DNA of 64,000 nt, from positions 124,001 to 188,000 of the forward strand of contig JAGMVK010000026.1 in assembly GCA_020747065.1 (NCBI GenBank), read 5' to 3'. The notes under the pieces are model-generated. The model was not told the DNA's origin. It was given only the letters and a program-made list of their open reading frames with translations, and did not search any database. Both the position numbers and the translations under genes were made by a program. Each line of letters opens with the position of its first letter. Position 1 is the first letter of the stretch. Positions 10,025 through 22,330 of the stretch are shown in pieces. The stretch comes from Cadophora sp. MPI-SDFR-AT-0126 (lineage: Eukaryota > Ascomycota > Leotiomycetes > Helotiales > Ploettnerulaceae).

Positions 10025-12168
10025 ATGATCAAATATGTATACCAAACAGTCACAAATTATACCCGTACCTCTCATCAGAGCGATCCGCAACGGTTGAACA
10101 CGTCAAGCACCTTTGAAGGATCTGATGGGAGAATCCTTGCCTCTTCTTCACCAGGAGAATGCACTGAGTGTGCAGCGGAACGCCGTGTTACGTATCTAAA
10201 GAGTTGGGGTTTTATACTCGGCCTTCTGCCCGCCTACTTTGTAGCAAGCCTCGAGTTGACGATCGTCGCGACGGCACTTCCCGAGATTGCATCACATTTC
10301 AGTAAGCCATCCTTCGTAGAGATTTTCACGGCAATGTAAATACATATGCTAACTTTCTTCCAGACAAGTTCGACCAGCTCAACTGGCCGGTAACTGCATT
10401 TACCTTGACATCTACGGCTTTCATTCCAGTCTTTGGTCAATTCGCAGACACTTTTGGTCGTCATGCATCTCTTCAGTCCGCTGCTGTGTTGTCATTGATA
10501 GGCAGCATAATGTGTGCTGCTGCACCATCATGGCCTGTTCTTCTGTTAGGGCGTGCCTTACAAGGAGTTGGGGCAGCGGGCATTGACAATGTCACTATGA
10601 TAATTCTGGCCGATCAGGCTTCGATGAAGGAGCAAGCAGTCAACATGAGTATCTTTCAGTTGTTGAATGGTATTGGTTACAGTAAGTCAGACAGATCTCT
10701 CGATGTGATGAGCAGTCGATAAATTCCATGGTATTCTAACCAACAACCAGGCGTTGGACCAGTCATAGGTGGCCACCTCACAAAATTGGACTGGCGATAT
10801 TGCTTTGCTCTTTGTGCAGCCATTGTATTTCTAAGCCATTTTACCATCTTCGCGCTTCGAGGTCAGTTGAAACCAGGAAACATATCCGTTTTGCGTCCTT
10901 CCGACATCCAGAGTCGCACACAAGCTCTCGTTCATGGCTTCTCTACCGTCGACTATATCGGCATGTTCATATTCATCGCTGGAGTGTGTTTTTTAATTAT
11001 GGGCACAACCTGGGGTGGGTCAACATTTCCATGGGATTCTGCTGCAGTGGTCTCCTGCCTTGTGATTGGAGGGGTTTCTGTTACGATTTTCGCTCTCATC
11101 GAGCATATGTTTGAACCTGGGCGTGTCCTTTCTCGGCTCTTTCCTCAAACGATTCCTATGATCCCGGCTTCTCTGCTCCGCAAGAAAGACGTAGGGATCA
11201 TCTGCTTCATCTCAGTCGGTGCCGGAGCAGCATTCTACTCCATCTTCTACTTCGTCGGTATATTCTTCACGGTTAGTGAAGCACGTACAGCAAGCGAAGC
11301 CGGGACGAAGTTGCTATACTATATCCCAGGTCTTGGTATTGGTGTTTACGCAGCTATCAGGTGCTGCAATTATTGGCCCCGTCAAACTTTCTGGGCTTTG
11401 TTCATAGGCAACATCTTCCAGACCGCTGGTATTGCGGGCCTCGCCGCTGCAGTGAACCTTCGTAACGAAAAGCTCGTTGCAATTACCATGGCAATCACAG
11501 GCGCTGGTACCGGGGCCATTTTCATGCCGAGCAATCTACACCTGGCGCGCATGCTTCGCGAGCACCTGGCACCTGCATACAGCTTGATGCGATTTTCTCT
11601 TCCATTCGGAGGAACAATAGCCTTGGCCATCATGAATTCGGTCTTCCAAAATCGTCTTGGGGACATCTCCAGTACCACACCAGACGCTGACAATGCCGGT
11701 GCCGCCAAGTCTCAATGGCGGGAGTCGCTCGAATCGCTAAGTTCTCTGCCAGAAGCCCTGTCAAACGCAATTAGAAGTCAGGCCGTAACAGGAGTGATGT
11801 GGGCATTTATTTCCATAGCCCCTATTGTCGCGGTGGCCACAATAATGGCGGCGTTTCTGGGAAACGTATGGATCCCAGCAGAGGCGACCCAAAGTGATGC
11901 TACTGTAGATCATACAGGACGCATTGATGAGAATGGACACTGTGCGAAGCATGCCGCGGGAAACATTGGTTCTGGTGGAGGGATGCCTGCAGCAACTGAG
12001 ATGGTGCAGTTGAATGGTACTAAAACTCAAGGCACTTACACCGAAGCTGGTGCGTGCATATCTTCTATATATTTACTCGAACTAGTTCGTGATCGGGTGG
12101 AGTACCTGAAAAGTGCCAGTATTCGAGGTGTTACCACTGCTCCCGGGGAACCTACCTTCACCGCTTGA
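10025..12168 (+). CDS. MFS multidrug-type (DHA2, 14-TM) transporter
   Basis: Three exons (10025-10301, 10364-10681, 10751-12168) join in frame to 670 residues. The first membrane helix contains SLELTIVATALPEIASHF, the DHA2-type motif (LDxTIVxxALP). Then come GQFADTFGR (motif A loop) and LLLGRALQGVGAAGI. The third exon holds about ten further hydrophobic segments and a hydrophilic C-terminal tail from about residue 590. The family exports small toxic molecules by proton antiport at the plasma membrane. The start at 10025 (MIKYVYQ) gives a normal cytoplasmic N-terminus, but an in-frame ATG at 9896 would add 43 residues. Next to it are a divergent Zn2Cys6 regulator and a defective esterase. No biosynthetic backbone gene is visible, so it may be a stand-alone resistance pump. 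Confidence 0.9.
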
Positions 12169-12755
12169 ACATTATCAGATCCTCGAGGTTCCCAAGGGTT
12201 GGATTATGATAGAGCGAGTTTAGTTCACAGACAGGATACAATTCACCTGTGAACTATTATTCCTTGCACACCTGAAATATGGTTGGAGTGAAAATGGCTC
12301 AAAGACGATCATGGGATCAGTTCGAGACCTGGCATCAACAAGAATGTGTGTACAGGTTCGGCACCATCAAGGAAATTGTCGTTGCTAACTGATCTTTTCT
12401 CTATCTAGAACAGTTTCACACGAATTAGACGCACATCTTCATTGTCAATCAAATTTAATCGCATTTTTTCTTCCTCTGTACAAACTGCAAGAATATTGTG
12501 AAGAGCTCATTATCTTTCTCGGAGCCTTGTTGCCGCAAGATTCCAATTATCTGTCCGAACTGAAATACAAAAGCTATCAAGTTGATATACCCCCAGCGTT
12601 TCCACTTGCTTCTGCGCACTTCTCCCTCTCTAAACACTAGGAACAGAAGCGACAAACAAGAGCAAAGATACACTACCTTTACGAAGGCCCAGCCCCTTCA
12701 CATAGCCGCAATTTATGCCCGCTGCTAGGGTACTGAGCATCATTCCCAGTGCCGA
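12169..12755. other. Intergenic between convergent genes
   Basis: Probable 3' untranslated regions of the MFS gene and the esterase. Short frames here (for example 12455-12673 minus) have no support. Confidence 0.4.
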
Positions 12756-14567
12756 TCATTGGTGAAGAGAAGAATTTCTGATCGACTCCCATAGAACACA
12801 ACGACTAGCCTCCGCACGGGACTGGAACTCCATTCTTGTCGTATTCGTTTGGATCAACAACCAGTTGTCTTTCGTAAAAGGCTCCCAAAGGGGGCTATCA
12901 TTTGCCTTGTGGGTATTGGGATTTACAGTCCTAATAAAACTCTGCCAGTACGTTTGAACCACGGGTACAATAGAAGCATCCACACCCGTATAGCTGTTAC
13001 TGCCTTTTGGATTGACGGCATATCCAGGCCCCCAGACTGCGTCAATTTCCCAGGTGTAAGGAACACCAAGACCGGCTGCGATATTTGCAGGTTCACGAAC
13101 GTTGTAGCGATAATTCCACACTCTAACAGCAGACGGGGCTCTCAAGCTCAGACTTTTCGCCAAATTCAAGCTTGGGCAAGTCATTATACCCTCACCATAG
13201 GCAGCTGACGCCGAGGCAAAGAACGGAGTGTGCAGGGCGCTATGTCGTGCCGCATCGAAAGGATAGATGATGTTGATTGCATCCAGGCTTTTCGTTGTAA
13301 GTTCTGGGTACTGAATTTTCAAAATATCTGAAACCTGTTCTGTGGTATTGGCTTCCAAACCAAACATCGTCCCCTCATCTTCTGTATTCCCAATGAGCAA
13401 AGGTACCGACGTAAGTTTACCGCTTCTGATCTGCGAGATCGGAGGGCGAGTGAAGAAGGAGCCATCGATACACGGTGCGTACGTAAAGAGAGCCACTCCT
13501 CTGGAGCCAGGATATGGTCGAGCTATGTTGGCGGCCTGGAGTTGTTCTCCCGGGAGCGCTCTGAGACAAGCGATGTTAGTGCAGTTTGTTGCGTCAAGAA
13601 GCTGTCGATATTGGAATTCGATTTCTGCGACCGGTAGGACGTGTGTGAAGATGACGACGCAATTGCTCCGACAAAAAGATCATTGTGCTTGCCATCAAAG
13701 GCAGCTAGCTGATACATGACGCTGCCTCCTCCAGAAGAAGTTCCCATGAGGACTATGTGATTCGGGTCTCCTCCGAACGAGCTAATGTGTTTTTTCGTCC
13801 ACTCCATGGCCTTTCGTTGGTCGAGTAAGCCCACATTCAGGTCTCCATCTCGACGGACATCTTCGCTGGCCAGGAAACCGTACGGGCCAACGCGGTAGTT
13901 GAAAGTGACCACAATCATGTTGTGGTTACTAGCGTTGATCAAGCTAGAGCCGTTGAAGTTGGCGTCGCAGTTGGCTAATTACACTTAGACTGGGAGAGAT
14001 AGGCAGGTGAAAAAATCCCGCGACTTACTGTTGTGCGCGCCTCCTTGGATCCAAAGTACAACGGGGAGTCGAGAGGATTTTTTGGGATTGGCAGGGGTAA
14101 ATACATCAATGGACAAGCAATCTTCGGCAGAGGGATTCGAAGGTACGAATTCCTCCATGACCGAAAGACATATAGGACCATGCTATAAGAACAAGCCAAT
14201 CAGCAGTGCTTCGTGCCCTGAACAATGGTCTGCTAGACAGAGGCAAACTCACTTTGTCTGCCCTGATAGTTTCCTCCTCTGGTAGCGGATCTTGAGGTGC
14301 ACGAAATCGCAAGTCCCCAAGAGGAGGCGCTGCAAAGCGCATACCCAGGAACTCATCGATCCCCAATCTATTTGTTGACGAAATGTATTTCGCATATCCT
14401 AGATCCACAGTACTTCCAAGTCGGCCAGCTGAAGCACTGGCCTCAAGTGAAGCGGAGGCAACAGACCTTACACCTGCAAGCAGAATAGTCGAGTCTGTCA
14501 GAATTTGGCAAGCCATGGTACTGCTGTGGGCCGTGAATGAACAAATGAAGAACAAATGAATGAACAC
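12756..14567 (-). pseudogene. Type B carboxylesterase, frameshifted and lacking the catalytic His
   Basis: Minus-strand exons give most of a carboxylesterase/cholinesterase-type protein (PF00135): the entry segment GIDEFLGMRFAAPPLG, an oxyanion-side WIQGGAHN, NYRVGPYGFL, the nucleophile elbow LMGTSSGGGSV (Ser kept, with Thr where Glu is usual) and the acid segment NTEDEGTMF. Introns at about 14183-14252 and 13980-14030 fit. Two defects stand out. Between about 13640 and 13660 the family-like reading moves from one frame (GAIASSSSH) to another (PVAEIEFQYRQLLD), with no plausible intron. The segment that should carry the catalytic His reads GVPYTWEIDAVWG, with Tyr (TAC at 13056-13058) in place of His. 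The first residues could serve as a signal peptide. A sequencing error could explain the frameshift but not also the Tyr. Confidence 0.8.
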
Positions 14568-14611
14568 AAAGGGACATTTTCATTTGAATAAGGACTTGAA
14601 TGCTCCATTTT

Positions 14612-15066
14612 TCACATTCTCATGCTTTGTAAGGAACAAGCTCGGCGGATACTGAAGCCTTTCCCGTCAATCCAAACGAAATACTTAGTAAGGGGCTGTC
14701 TATAACGACAAGGGTGGTTTTGAAATGCTCCCAGCTTAACACGGAAATTAGTCCCTAAATTAATTTCCTGCCCGCTCCTAATGTGGAGTATTCGTGTCCT
14801 GCTATTCCCTTCAATATAATGAAATGCTCCGGGAAAAACAGAACTGTGCCAATGACTTCCGAATCGGGTACTGTGAAGACACATTGTTCAGAGACGACTG
14901 CCACGAATGCCCTGTGATTAGCTTCGCATGTCTTGATCTGGGTCAATGCTTGTGTAATCAAGCAATTGATAAGCGCGGAACTCGTGCGCGCCATGGCACT
15001 CTCCTGTGCTTAGCGAGACACAGCAGCCATCACAATAATCGCACTTCTTAACATGTCGAAACTGTA
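14612..15066 (-). pseudogene. Possible worn 3' part of the transposon-split gene
   Basis: Minus-strand frames here contain helical, coding-like stretches (for example SSALINCLITQALTQIK near 14950-14990 and GTNFRVKLGAFQ near 14720) but change frame, and no clean splice connects them to 15067-15303. They lie where the rest of that gene should be. The assignment is inference only. Confidence 0.3.
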
Positions 15067-15303
15067 CTAAACTTTCACAGCACATTGACCCAACCGCTGT
15101 TCAAAGCGTAACGCGGCATCCACACCCAACGAGAGATTATACTTTTCGATCTGCTTTGTGAAGTCTTCAATTTCCGCCTCCAAGTTTTTGACCAGCACGA
15201 TCCAATCTGGCTCCCGCTTGAGTTCCGGGTTCTGCTGAGGTATGGTGTCAACTCCCGCCGAAGTCCTTCCAACGATAGTCAAGAAGTTCACCGTACCCTG
15301 GTA
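15067..15303 (-). pseudogene. Fungal N-terminal-domain (STAND-like) gene, fragment 3' of the transposon
   Basis: The frame reads YQGTVNFLTIVGRTSAGVD, then LVKNLEAEIEDFTKQIEKY and NLSLGVDAALRFEQRLG, a helical pattern typical of the N-terminal domain of fungal STAND/ankyrin or ubiquitin-like-domain proteins. It begins exactly at the TA target site of the Fot1-like element, and its missing start lies on the other side at 24963-25064. The frame ends shortly after RFEQRLGQ, where an intron or damage must follow. Confidence 0.65.
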
Positions 15304-15359
15304 ACGTCCCACCCCCCCATTCCGGCCACCCCCCAATTCCGGCCACCTCGCTTAACCTC

Positions 15360-16581
15360 ACCGCTTCTTATACCACTCTACTTCAATAATAATTAATTAT
15401 CTTAATTCTTTATTGATTTTCTTAAAATTTAGAGTAATAATTGTTTTTATTATAAAGCCTTAATATATTAAGTATAATATTAGGGCCACTCTTAAAGAAG
15501 TAATAAATAGCAAGTCTTTATAGAAAGTATAGCTTAAGTAGGGTATTCTAAGGTCTACCCTTATAGACTGTAATATAATGACTCAATTATATAGGGAGGC
15601 CGCTAGTTACTTATAAAAGCTACCTATAGTAATAGAAAATCGATTAATTAATTAGATTTTAACTTAAGAGGCTCTTAGGTATGGAGTTATTTATATATAG
15701 ATACGAGTTTTTAAAGAGAAGCTTCTAGTCCTTTAAGGAGATTATTAAGAACTTAGAAAACACTAGATAGTGCGATTTTTAGTTCGTAATCCTGTTTTAA
15801 AGATTAAGAGATAAATATATATTAATTTTATATGTATTAATAGTACTTATTCCAAAATTATTAAGCTATAGTTCTAAAAATTAGAGATTCCAAAAATCAA
15901 GGCAATTCCAGCTGCTTAATAATAGAATATAGATGAGATTAGTATTATAGAAAGTTATAGTCTTAATAGCTATATTATAGGAAATATTAAGAAACGTAAG
16001 GTTTAAGAGAAACAGCTAGGCTTACGTACCTAGATATTAATTATTAAGTGTATATCCGTAACTAGCCTCTTTACGTTTCCAGTAGTAATTTATAAGGGAA
16101 AATCAGTTTAATAATAATAGTTTCTAGTTTAATTAGATATATTTAATCAGTAGTACTTTATAATAACTAATAATAGGTAGATAACTAATTAAATAGCTCT
16201 AGAGTAGCTAGAAAAGGTCTTTATCCCTTAGATTTAATTATATAATTATTTAACTAGACTTCTTATTCTAGATAGCTATAGAAGCTATAAGACTATAGAT
16301 TTCCTTTAGAGGTGCCTTAAGTATAATATATACTTTCTTTTCTTACTAGTATATATATCACATATTTTATAACCTCTTAATTTAATAGTTTTTTTTATCT
16401 TAAAGCGTGCTTACTAGAAAGAGCTTTAAAAATTAAGTTTAATAATTAATTCTATACTAATTAGTAAGCGCAATTTCCTTATCTACTACTAGAAGGCATA
16501 TTTAGAAGCTTTTAGCCTTCTAATATTAAGGCTAAGTAAAGAACTATAGATTTATAGCTAATTTCTATAATAAAGCCTTTA
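15360..16581 (+). pseudogene. Fot1-like transposase, 5' part, RIP-degraded
   Basis: From about 16290 to 16581 the plus strand, read through stops, gives the end of a DDE transposase core: a hydrophobic LFLLVYISHIL, then PLNLIVFFILKRAY, then ISKRNFLIYY*KAYLEA. This parallels the H-x-x-QPLD-x-x-VF-x-x-LKRAY-x-x-E pattern of pogo/Fot1 transposases. Many TAG, TAA and TGA codons sit where Gln, Trp or Arg would be expected, in line with RIP. The copia element enters just after this core. Confidence 0.75.
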
Positions 16582-16586
16582 ATAAG

Positions 16587-16801
16587 TGTTAGTCCACAGG
16601 CCCATACAGGACATGTCTCAGCTAGAATAGGGGGTAGGACCACTTGCGAAGGCGATTTAGTAGCGTTTCGGAAGTAGTATATAATCTAATATCTCCCGCT
16701 CCCTCTTAGAAATACATAAATTTTCTATACTATTAAACTTGATATATATATATATGATATTTATATTTGATTTTTAGCTTATATTTGGTATTAAATTAAT
16801 A
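16587..16801 (+). repeat. Left LTR of the copia element
   Basis: 215 nt, starting TGTTAGTCCACAGGCCC. The last bases read ATTAATA, probably worn from a CA end. Aligned by eye with the right LTR it shows only transitions and no gaps. Confidence 0.9.
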
Positions 16802-19599
16802 TTGATTAATAATTAATATGTATTATAGAATAAATAGATTATAATAAGAAAAGCGGCGACTTCAATATTAAGTACTTAGCTATACTTAATAAGTAATTTT
16901 TAAAACTAAATTAATAAGTAGTAATTTAGAAATAAAGGATAAGTATTATATTTAGATTATAAATCTTATATACTTATATATATAATAATAGTAGTAATTT
17001 CTCTTTAATAATTATTAAGTTAATTACTTGACTTTAGCTAAAGAATTTTTAAGTAAATAATACTATATCTAAAAGACTACTAATTTAGATATAAATTATA
17101 ATTAAAGAAATACTAGTTATTTTGGATTAGAAGGAAAGAGTAAAGGGAAAAAAAAGCGATGAAGGTAATATAGATAAGGCTAAAGCTAATAAAGGAACTA
17201 CTAGAGAATCTAATAAAGCTTTTATAGGAATTTTAGAAGCTCTTCTATAATAATAATAAAAAGGGTAAGTTCCTTTTTTAAAATTACTGAGAGTACTTTA
17301 GAAATTAGTCTTTATTCTATTTTTCTTAAATAAGGAAATTAAAGCAGATTATACTACAGGACGTATTATGAGCTAATAGTGTTTATGTATAATAGGATAA
17401 AGTACTAGTATTTATTACATTAGCTTAGATAATATAAGCTAAGATAATATTTAGCTAAAGAATTAGTTAAGGTTATAAATTTAGAATATTCCTAAGATAA
17501 TACTGAATTAGATTTAGAGTACTTACTAAGTAATAACCTTAATTACCTAAATACTTTACTAAAGGGTACCTTTACTATATTAATATAATAAACTAATAGT
17601 AGTAATTAATTCTATTAAATTAACTCCTTTAAAAAAGGAAAAGGGGATATACTAACGTGTTTAATTAAGAAGTAATTTCCTAAGGGCTAAGGTATTTTAA
17701 AGCTTAAATAATTTTACTACCCTTACTTATGCAAAACTCACTATTCTAAACAACGATTTATATGGCATAATACCACTAGTTTATATAAAGAGAGAGTTTA
17801 TATTTATTCCTAAGAGAGAACCTCTAAATATAGCACTAATATAAAGATTAAATAAGAATCTGTTACTAAATTCAGTGCTAGTCCCAAATATGTACTCGCG
17901 GGATGGGTCTTTGCCCTTATTTGCGGGACTTAGACCTAATAGACTATATACGAAGTAGATACGATTATCCTAGTATATCTAGGATATATTAATATAGGGC
18001 TAATTGAAGTCCTTAGTAAGCCTTAGTAAAATATATATAAAAGAGCTTTAATATAATAGGTCTAAAGACTACTTAAATAAGAAATTATATATTTTTACTA
18101 ACTTTTATTAGAAAGTTAATATTAATTATAATATTTAGTATCGGGTATTTCTAATAATACTCTAGAATAAAGTAAGTTCGTACTATTATTAGTACCTATA
18201 GAATAAGGGGTATAAATTTAATAATCTTATTAAAGTAATATATACTAATTTTAAGATAGAGGAAAGAGTTAATTAATTTCTTAGCTACTGGTTTAGCCTA
18301 ACTTTCTTATTATTTTAAGTTGAGTCTTACTAAAAAGGCAGGCTAATTTTAGCTTAGTTAGAGAGCTTTGCTAAAGAACTGTAAAGTATCTAATTTAACC
18401 TTAAAAATAATAATATATAAAATAATAAGATATTATGTAATAAGCTAGTATAAGAAGTATTTAAAAACCCACTCTTTAAGATAGTATTATTTTAAGTACT
18501 ATCTATATTCCTTATATTAATAAATAGTCTTTGCACGGCTTTAAGTATAGAAACAATTCATGAGTTGGGATTATAAGTAGGAAAATACACTAGGTTAGGA
18601 CTAAATTACTATTGTTCTTATACAGCGGATAGAAGAGCTCTTTATTTAGATTAGAGAATGAAGTTTTTAGTAAGTAATAAATATAAAATTAAATTCTAGC
18701 TTAAATTAAATTACACGGAATATATTATTTATAAGAAGATAGATTACTATAATAGCTATTATTCTAATAAGGAATAAAGAGTGTTAAAAGTAAAGTACTT
18801 TACTAAGTATAAAGCAGAAGATATAAAAGTAACTAACGATTCTTTTAAGGCCTACTTAGTGTATACTAAAAAAAACCGGATTAGATTTGGATCAGAATTA
18901 AGAAGATCTTAAAATTTAAAAAGATAATCTAAATTCCTAGAATTCTAATACTTTATTATATTCTAATAATTTATTAATTAATTCTAATAGTGAAAATAAA
19001 AACAAAAAGACTTTCTTTACAATCGTATTTACAGTAAGTAAGGCAGAGTATAATATATAAGACATAATAAAAAGGCTTGATAAATAGAAGGCGTTATATA
19101 TACTAAAGAGTAGAATTTAAAAACTGCCTTAGGAAGAAAGATATATAATGTAATAAATAAATCGATTTTTCTAAGATCTTCTTATTAATATAAGAGTATC
19201 TAGTAAGAATATGGGAAGTATTAATTAATTACGTGTGTTATAGTAAATTTGGAATATTAAGTACGATACTAGTTAATTGAGTAAAAGTCGGATCTAATTT
19301 GGAATTAATTCTTATACCTTCCTAGGGATTACTATAGTAGATACCCTAATTAGGGTTTTGGACTTTTATATTATGGATATAGACGTGCTATTCTTAGTGT
19401 GTTTATAATAGCTGAATAAGATAGGTACGTACTACGATAATTTGTAGAATATATTAATTTAAGGAGATAAGAGGTACTTAATTATGTAAAAGAAGAAGTA
19501 CCTATAGCTTTTTTTAGATTAATATTATTAATTAATTAAATCTTTAATTAATATAATTAATTAGTACTATTTAATAAAGGTAGACATTTATTAGTTTTA

Positions 19600-22330
19600 T
19601 AGATGATTCAGCTATCTATTAGTATAATATCTGCAGTATTTACTAGACTAAGCTAGCTATGAGTCTGATTCTAATATTATGTTATGGATTAAAGAGATAT
19701 GTAAGTATTGCCAGAAATATATAAACGCTTTATACAGATTTAGATTTAAATTATAAAATAATATAGACTTTAATTATATAATTTATATTAATATTATATA
19801 ATTTAGAGAACGATATGCACTTTATATAGTAAATAAGGCTATAGAATTTGGAATTATAAAGCTATTCCAAAAGCGCTCTAGTTTAGCTACGGCTCGGGCC
19901 ACTTTTAATATATTTAAATTAGTATAAATGAATATATATATTAAACCCCTTAACTTTATTATTTACAACTATAGAACTAACTTCAACTCTACGGAGTTTT
20001 AGAATACACTTAGAACTATAGGAAGCACACCTAAACTTATTCTAGTAAAGGTATACTACTTAATTAGTAAAGTAAAATAATATTATTATTTACTTTAACA
20101 TACTTATGAAATTATTACAAAAGAGTACTCTAATATAAGCGATAAGGATCGCCTATAGATAACTATTAAAGCTATTAATAATATAGCTAAACTAAATGAC
20201 TTAATCCCTACGCTTCTTATTTTTAATACTTACTTAAAAATAACGGAAATGGATTCTCTAAACTTATCTATTTAATAATATGCAGAGATTATTAAGAGGG
20301 CTATAATAGAGGAGCGCTAAATACATATAAAACAGTAAATTAACGATGTACTAGTAACCTATAACGGCTTTAGTATAACGTATATTTATAATCTTAAGCT
20401 TTAAGATTAAGTATTAGTTTAATATAAAAAGAAGAAATAGAAGGGACTTTATACTTTTTTAGAAATAAAGAATAAAGTATATAAAATAGATATAGATAAC
20501 AATAGAACACGTATATTTTATTTAATATTAGTATATTTATTTAAGATAGATATATCTAGTATTAAATAAAAGAAAGAAAAATTACTAAATATAACCTATA
20601 AGCTTAGCTTACTAGTCCAAAAAGTCCCTGAAACTGCACTAAAAGCCCCCTAAATTACTATTAAAGTCCCATTTATAAAGCCAATTTCAGGATTATTAAT
20701 AATTAATAATAATTATAATACTAAAATATTTCTAATTAAGAAGAAGATAAAAGATTAAGAACTATTAATTAAGTTATACATAAAGAATAAGATTATTACA
20801 CTTAGCTTACTATTTCAGCAATCCTAATAAACTAAGTATAAAGCTCTTATTAAAAAAAGTATTTTTATACCGATTTCTAAAGGCAACCTCAAAGTAAAAG
20901 ATCACTATATTTTTAAATTAAGAATAATAAATGAAGTAAAGAATAAGAAATTTATAATATTATATAAGAAATCAAGGCTTATTATCTAATACTTTAATAA
21001 TAAAGGTAAGAAAGAGATATTAACTTAGTCTCCCATTATTTAATAAGTAAGCTAGAGATTACTTATCTCCCTAGCCGCAATTATAAGATACTTAAACTAA
21101 GTTCAAAAGGGGTCTAGTATATATTTAGTAATTTAAGATATTACTTAGGCCTACGTCTAATTAATAATAAAACTCCTTTAAAATATTTTTATATAGTTAC
21201 TGAAAGAAATCGTAAATAAATTTCCCCTTAGTATAATATTTATAATAATACTCCCTCTTTATAGTATACTAGAATTCGAAAATTACTAGTTTAATACTTA
21301 CTATAAGTATTATATAGAAAGGCTTTAAATAGAAATATTAATGTATAATCCTTACTTGCTAATTAGTACTAAAGAAAGTCATGAGTTTAGAATTATTAAA
21401 ATGTAAATAGATAATACTCTTATTCTTAAGGATAATAACTTCTTAGTAAGAGAATAGGATAGAATTACGAAAGCTAATTTCCTAATAAAGCTGATTTAGG
21501 TTCTATTCTCCTTTAAATCTATTATATTTAACAGATATATTATTACTTTAGATAAAGATAATATTTATATATCGTAGAAAGGGTAAGAAGTAAGACTAGA
21601 ATTAATTAATATGAAAGTACTAGATTATAAGAAGGCCTATGTAAAGTAATGCACTTACAGAGCTTATATTATAATAATTTATTAACTAAAAGCTAATTTT
21701 GATTTATTAGTAATAGCGTAATATTAGGATCTAACGATTAATAATACTAAAGCTTTGAACTAATACCTTTAATAGTAAATGGATAACGCGAAGAGAGGTT
21801 TACGGTATATATTAATTGATTTATATTATACTAAACTTTATATCTTTATTAATGAATTATTTATTAATAATAAGAATCTAAATTTATAGATTAGGTTTCT
21901 AGTAGTAATTAGAATAGAAACAAAAAAGGATACGGAATTTATTCTCTTTAATAATATTATTCATGTAAACTTCATAAAGTGTAAAAGAGTAACGCGTACT
22001 ATACTTACTTCAGAGCTATATATTATAGTAATAGGAATTAATATATTAATTGCCTTAGAAACTACTATTAATATAGTAATAAATAAGCTTGAATTACTAC
22101 GGTTTCTTATTGTAGTGTGTACAGATTCCCTATTTCTCTATAAGTATATTATTAAGCTTAGTACTACGAAGGAGAAATATTTAATAATTGATATAATAGT
22201 AATTTATTAATTATATAAGCGTAAGGAATTAACGGAAATTTAATGGATTAATGGTACTTATAATCCTACTAATGCTATGACAAAAACAACGCTAAATAGA
22301 GCTCTTTAAGAACTAATTAATATTAATACT
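19600..22330 (+). pseudogene. Copia polyprotein remnant (integrase to RNase H)
   Basis: Read through stops, the plus strand gives the integrase-side CKYCQKYINALYRFRFKL followed by DFNYIIYI, then, after a poorly readable reverse transcriptase, a good RNase H from about 21690. Stops fall at positions expected for Trp or Gln. Boundaries are approximate, and the gag part upstream cannot be delimited. Confidence 0.75.

Noticed and set aside
6641..14567. Secondary-metabolite gene cluster (regulator, pump, esterase)
   Set aside because: No polyketide synthase, peptide synthetase, terpene cyclase or similar backbone enzyme is visible nearby.
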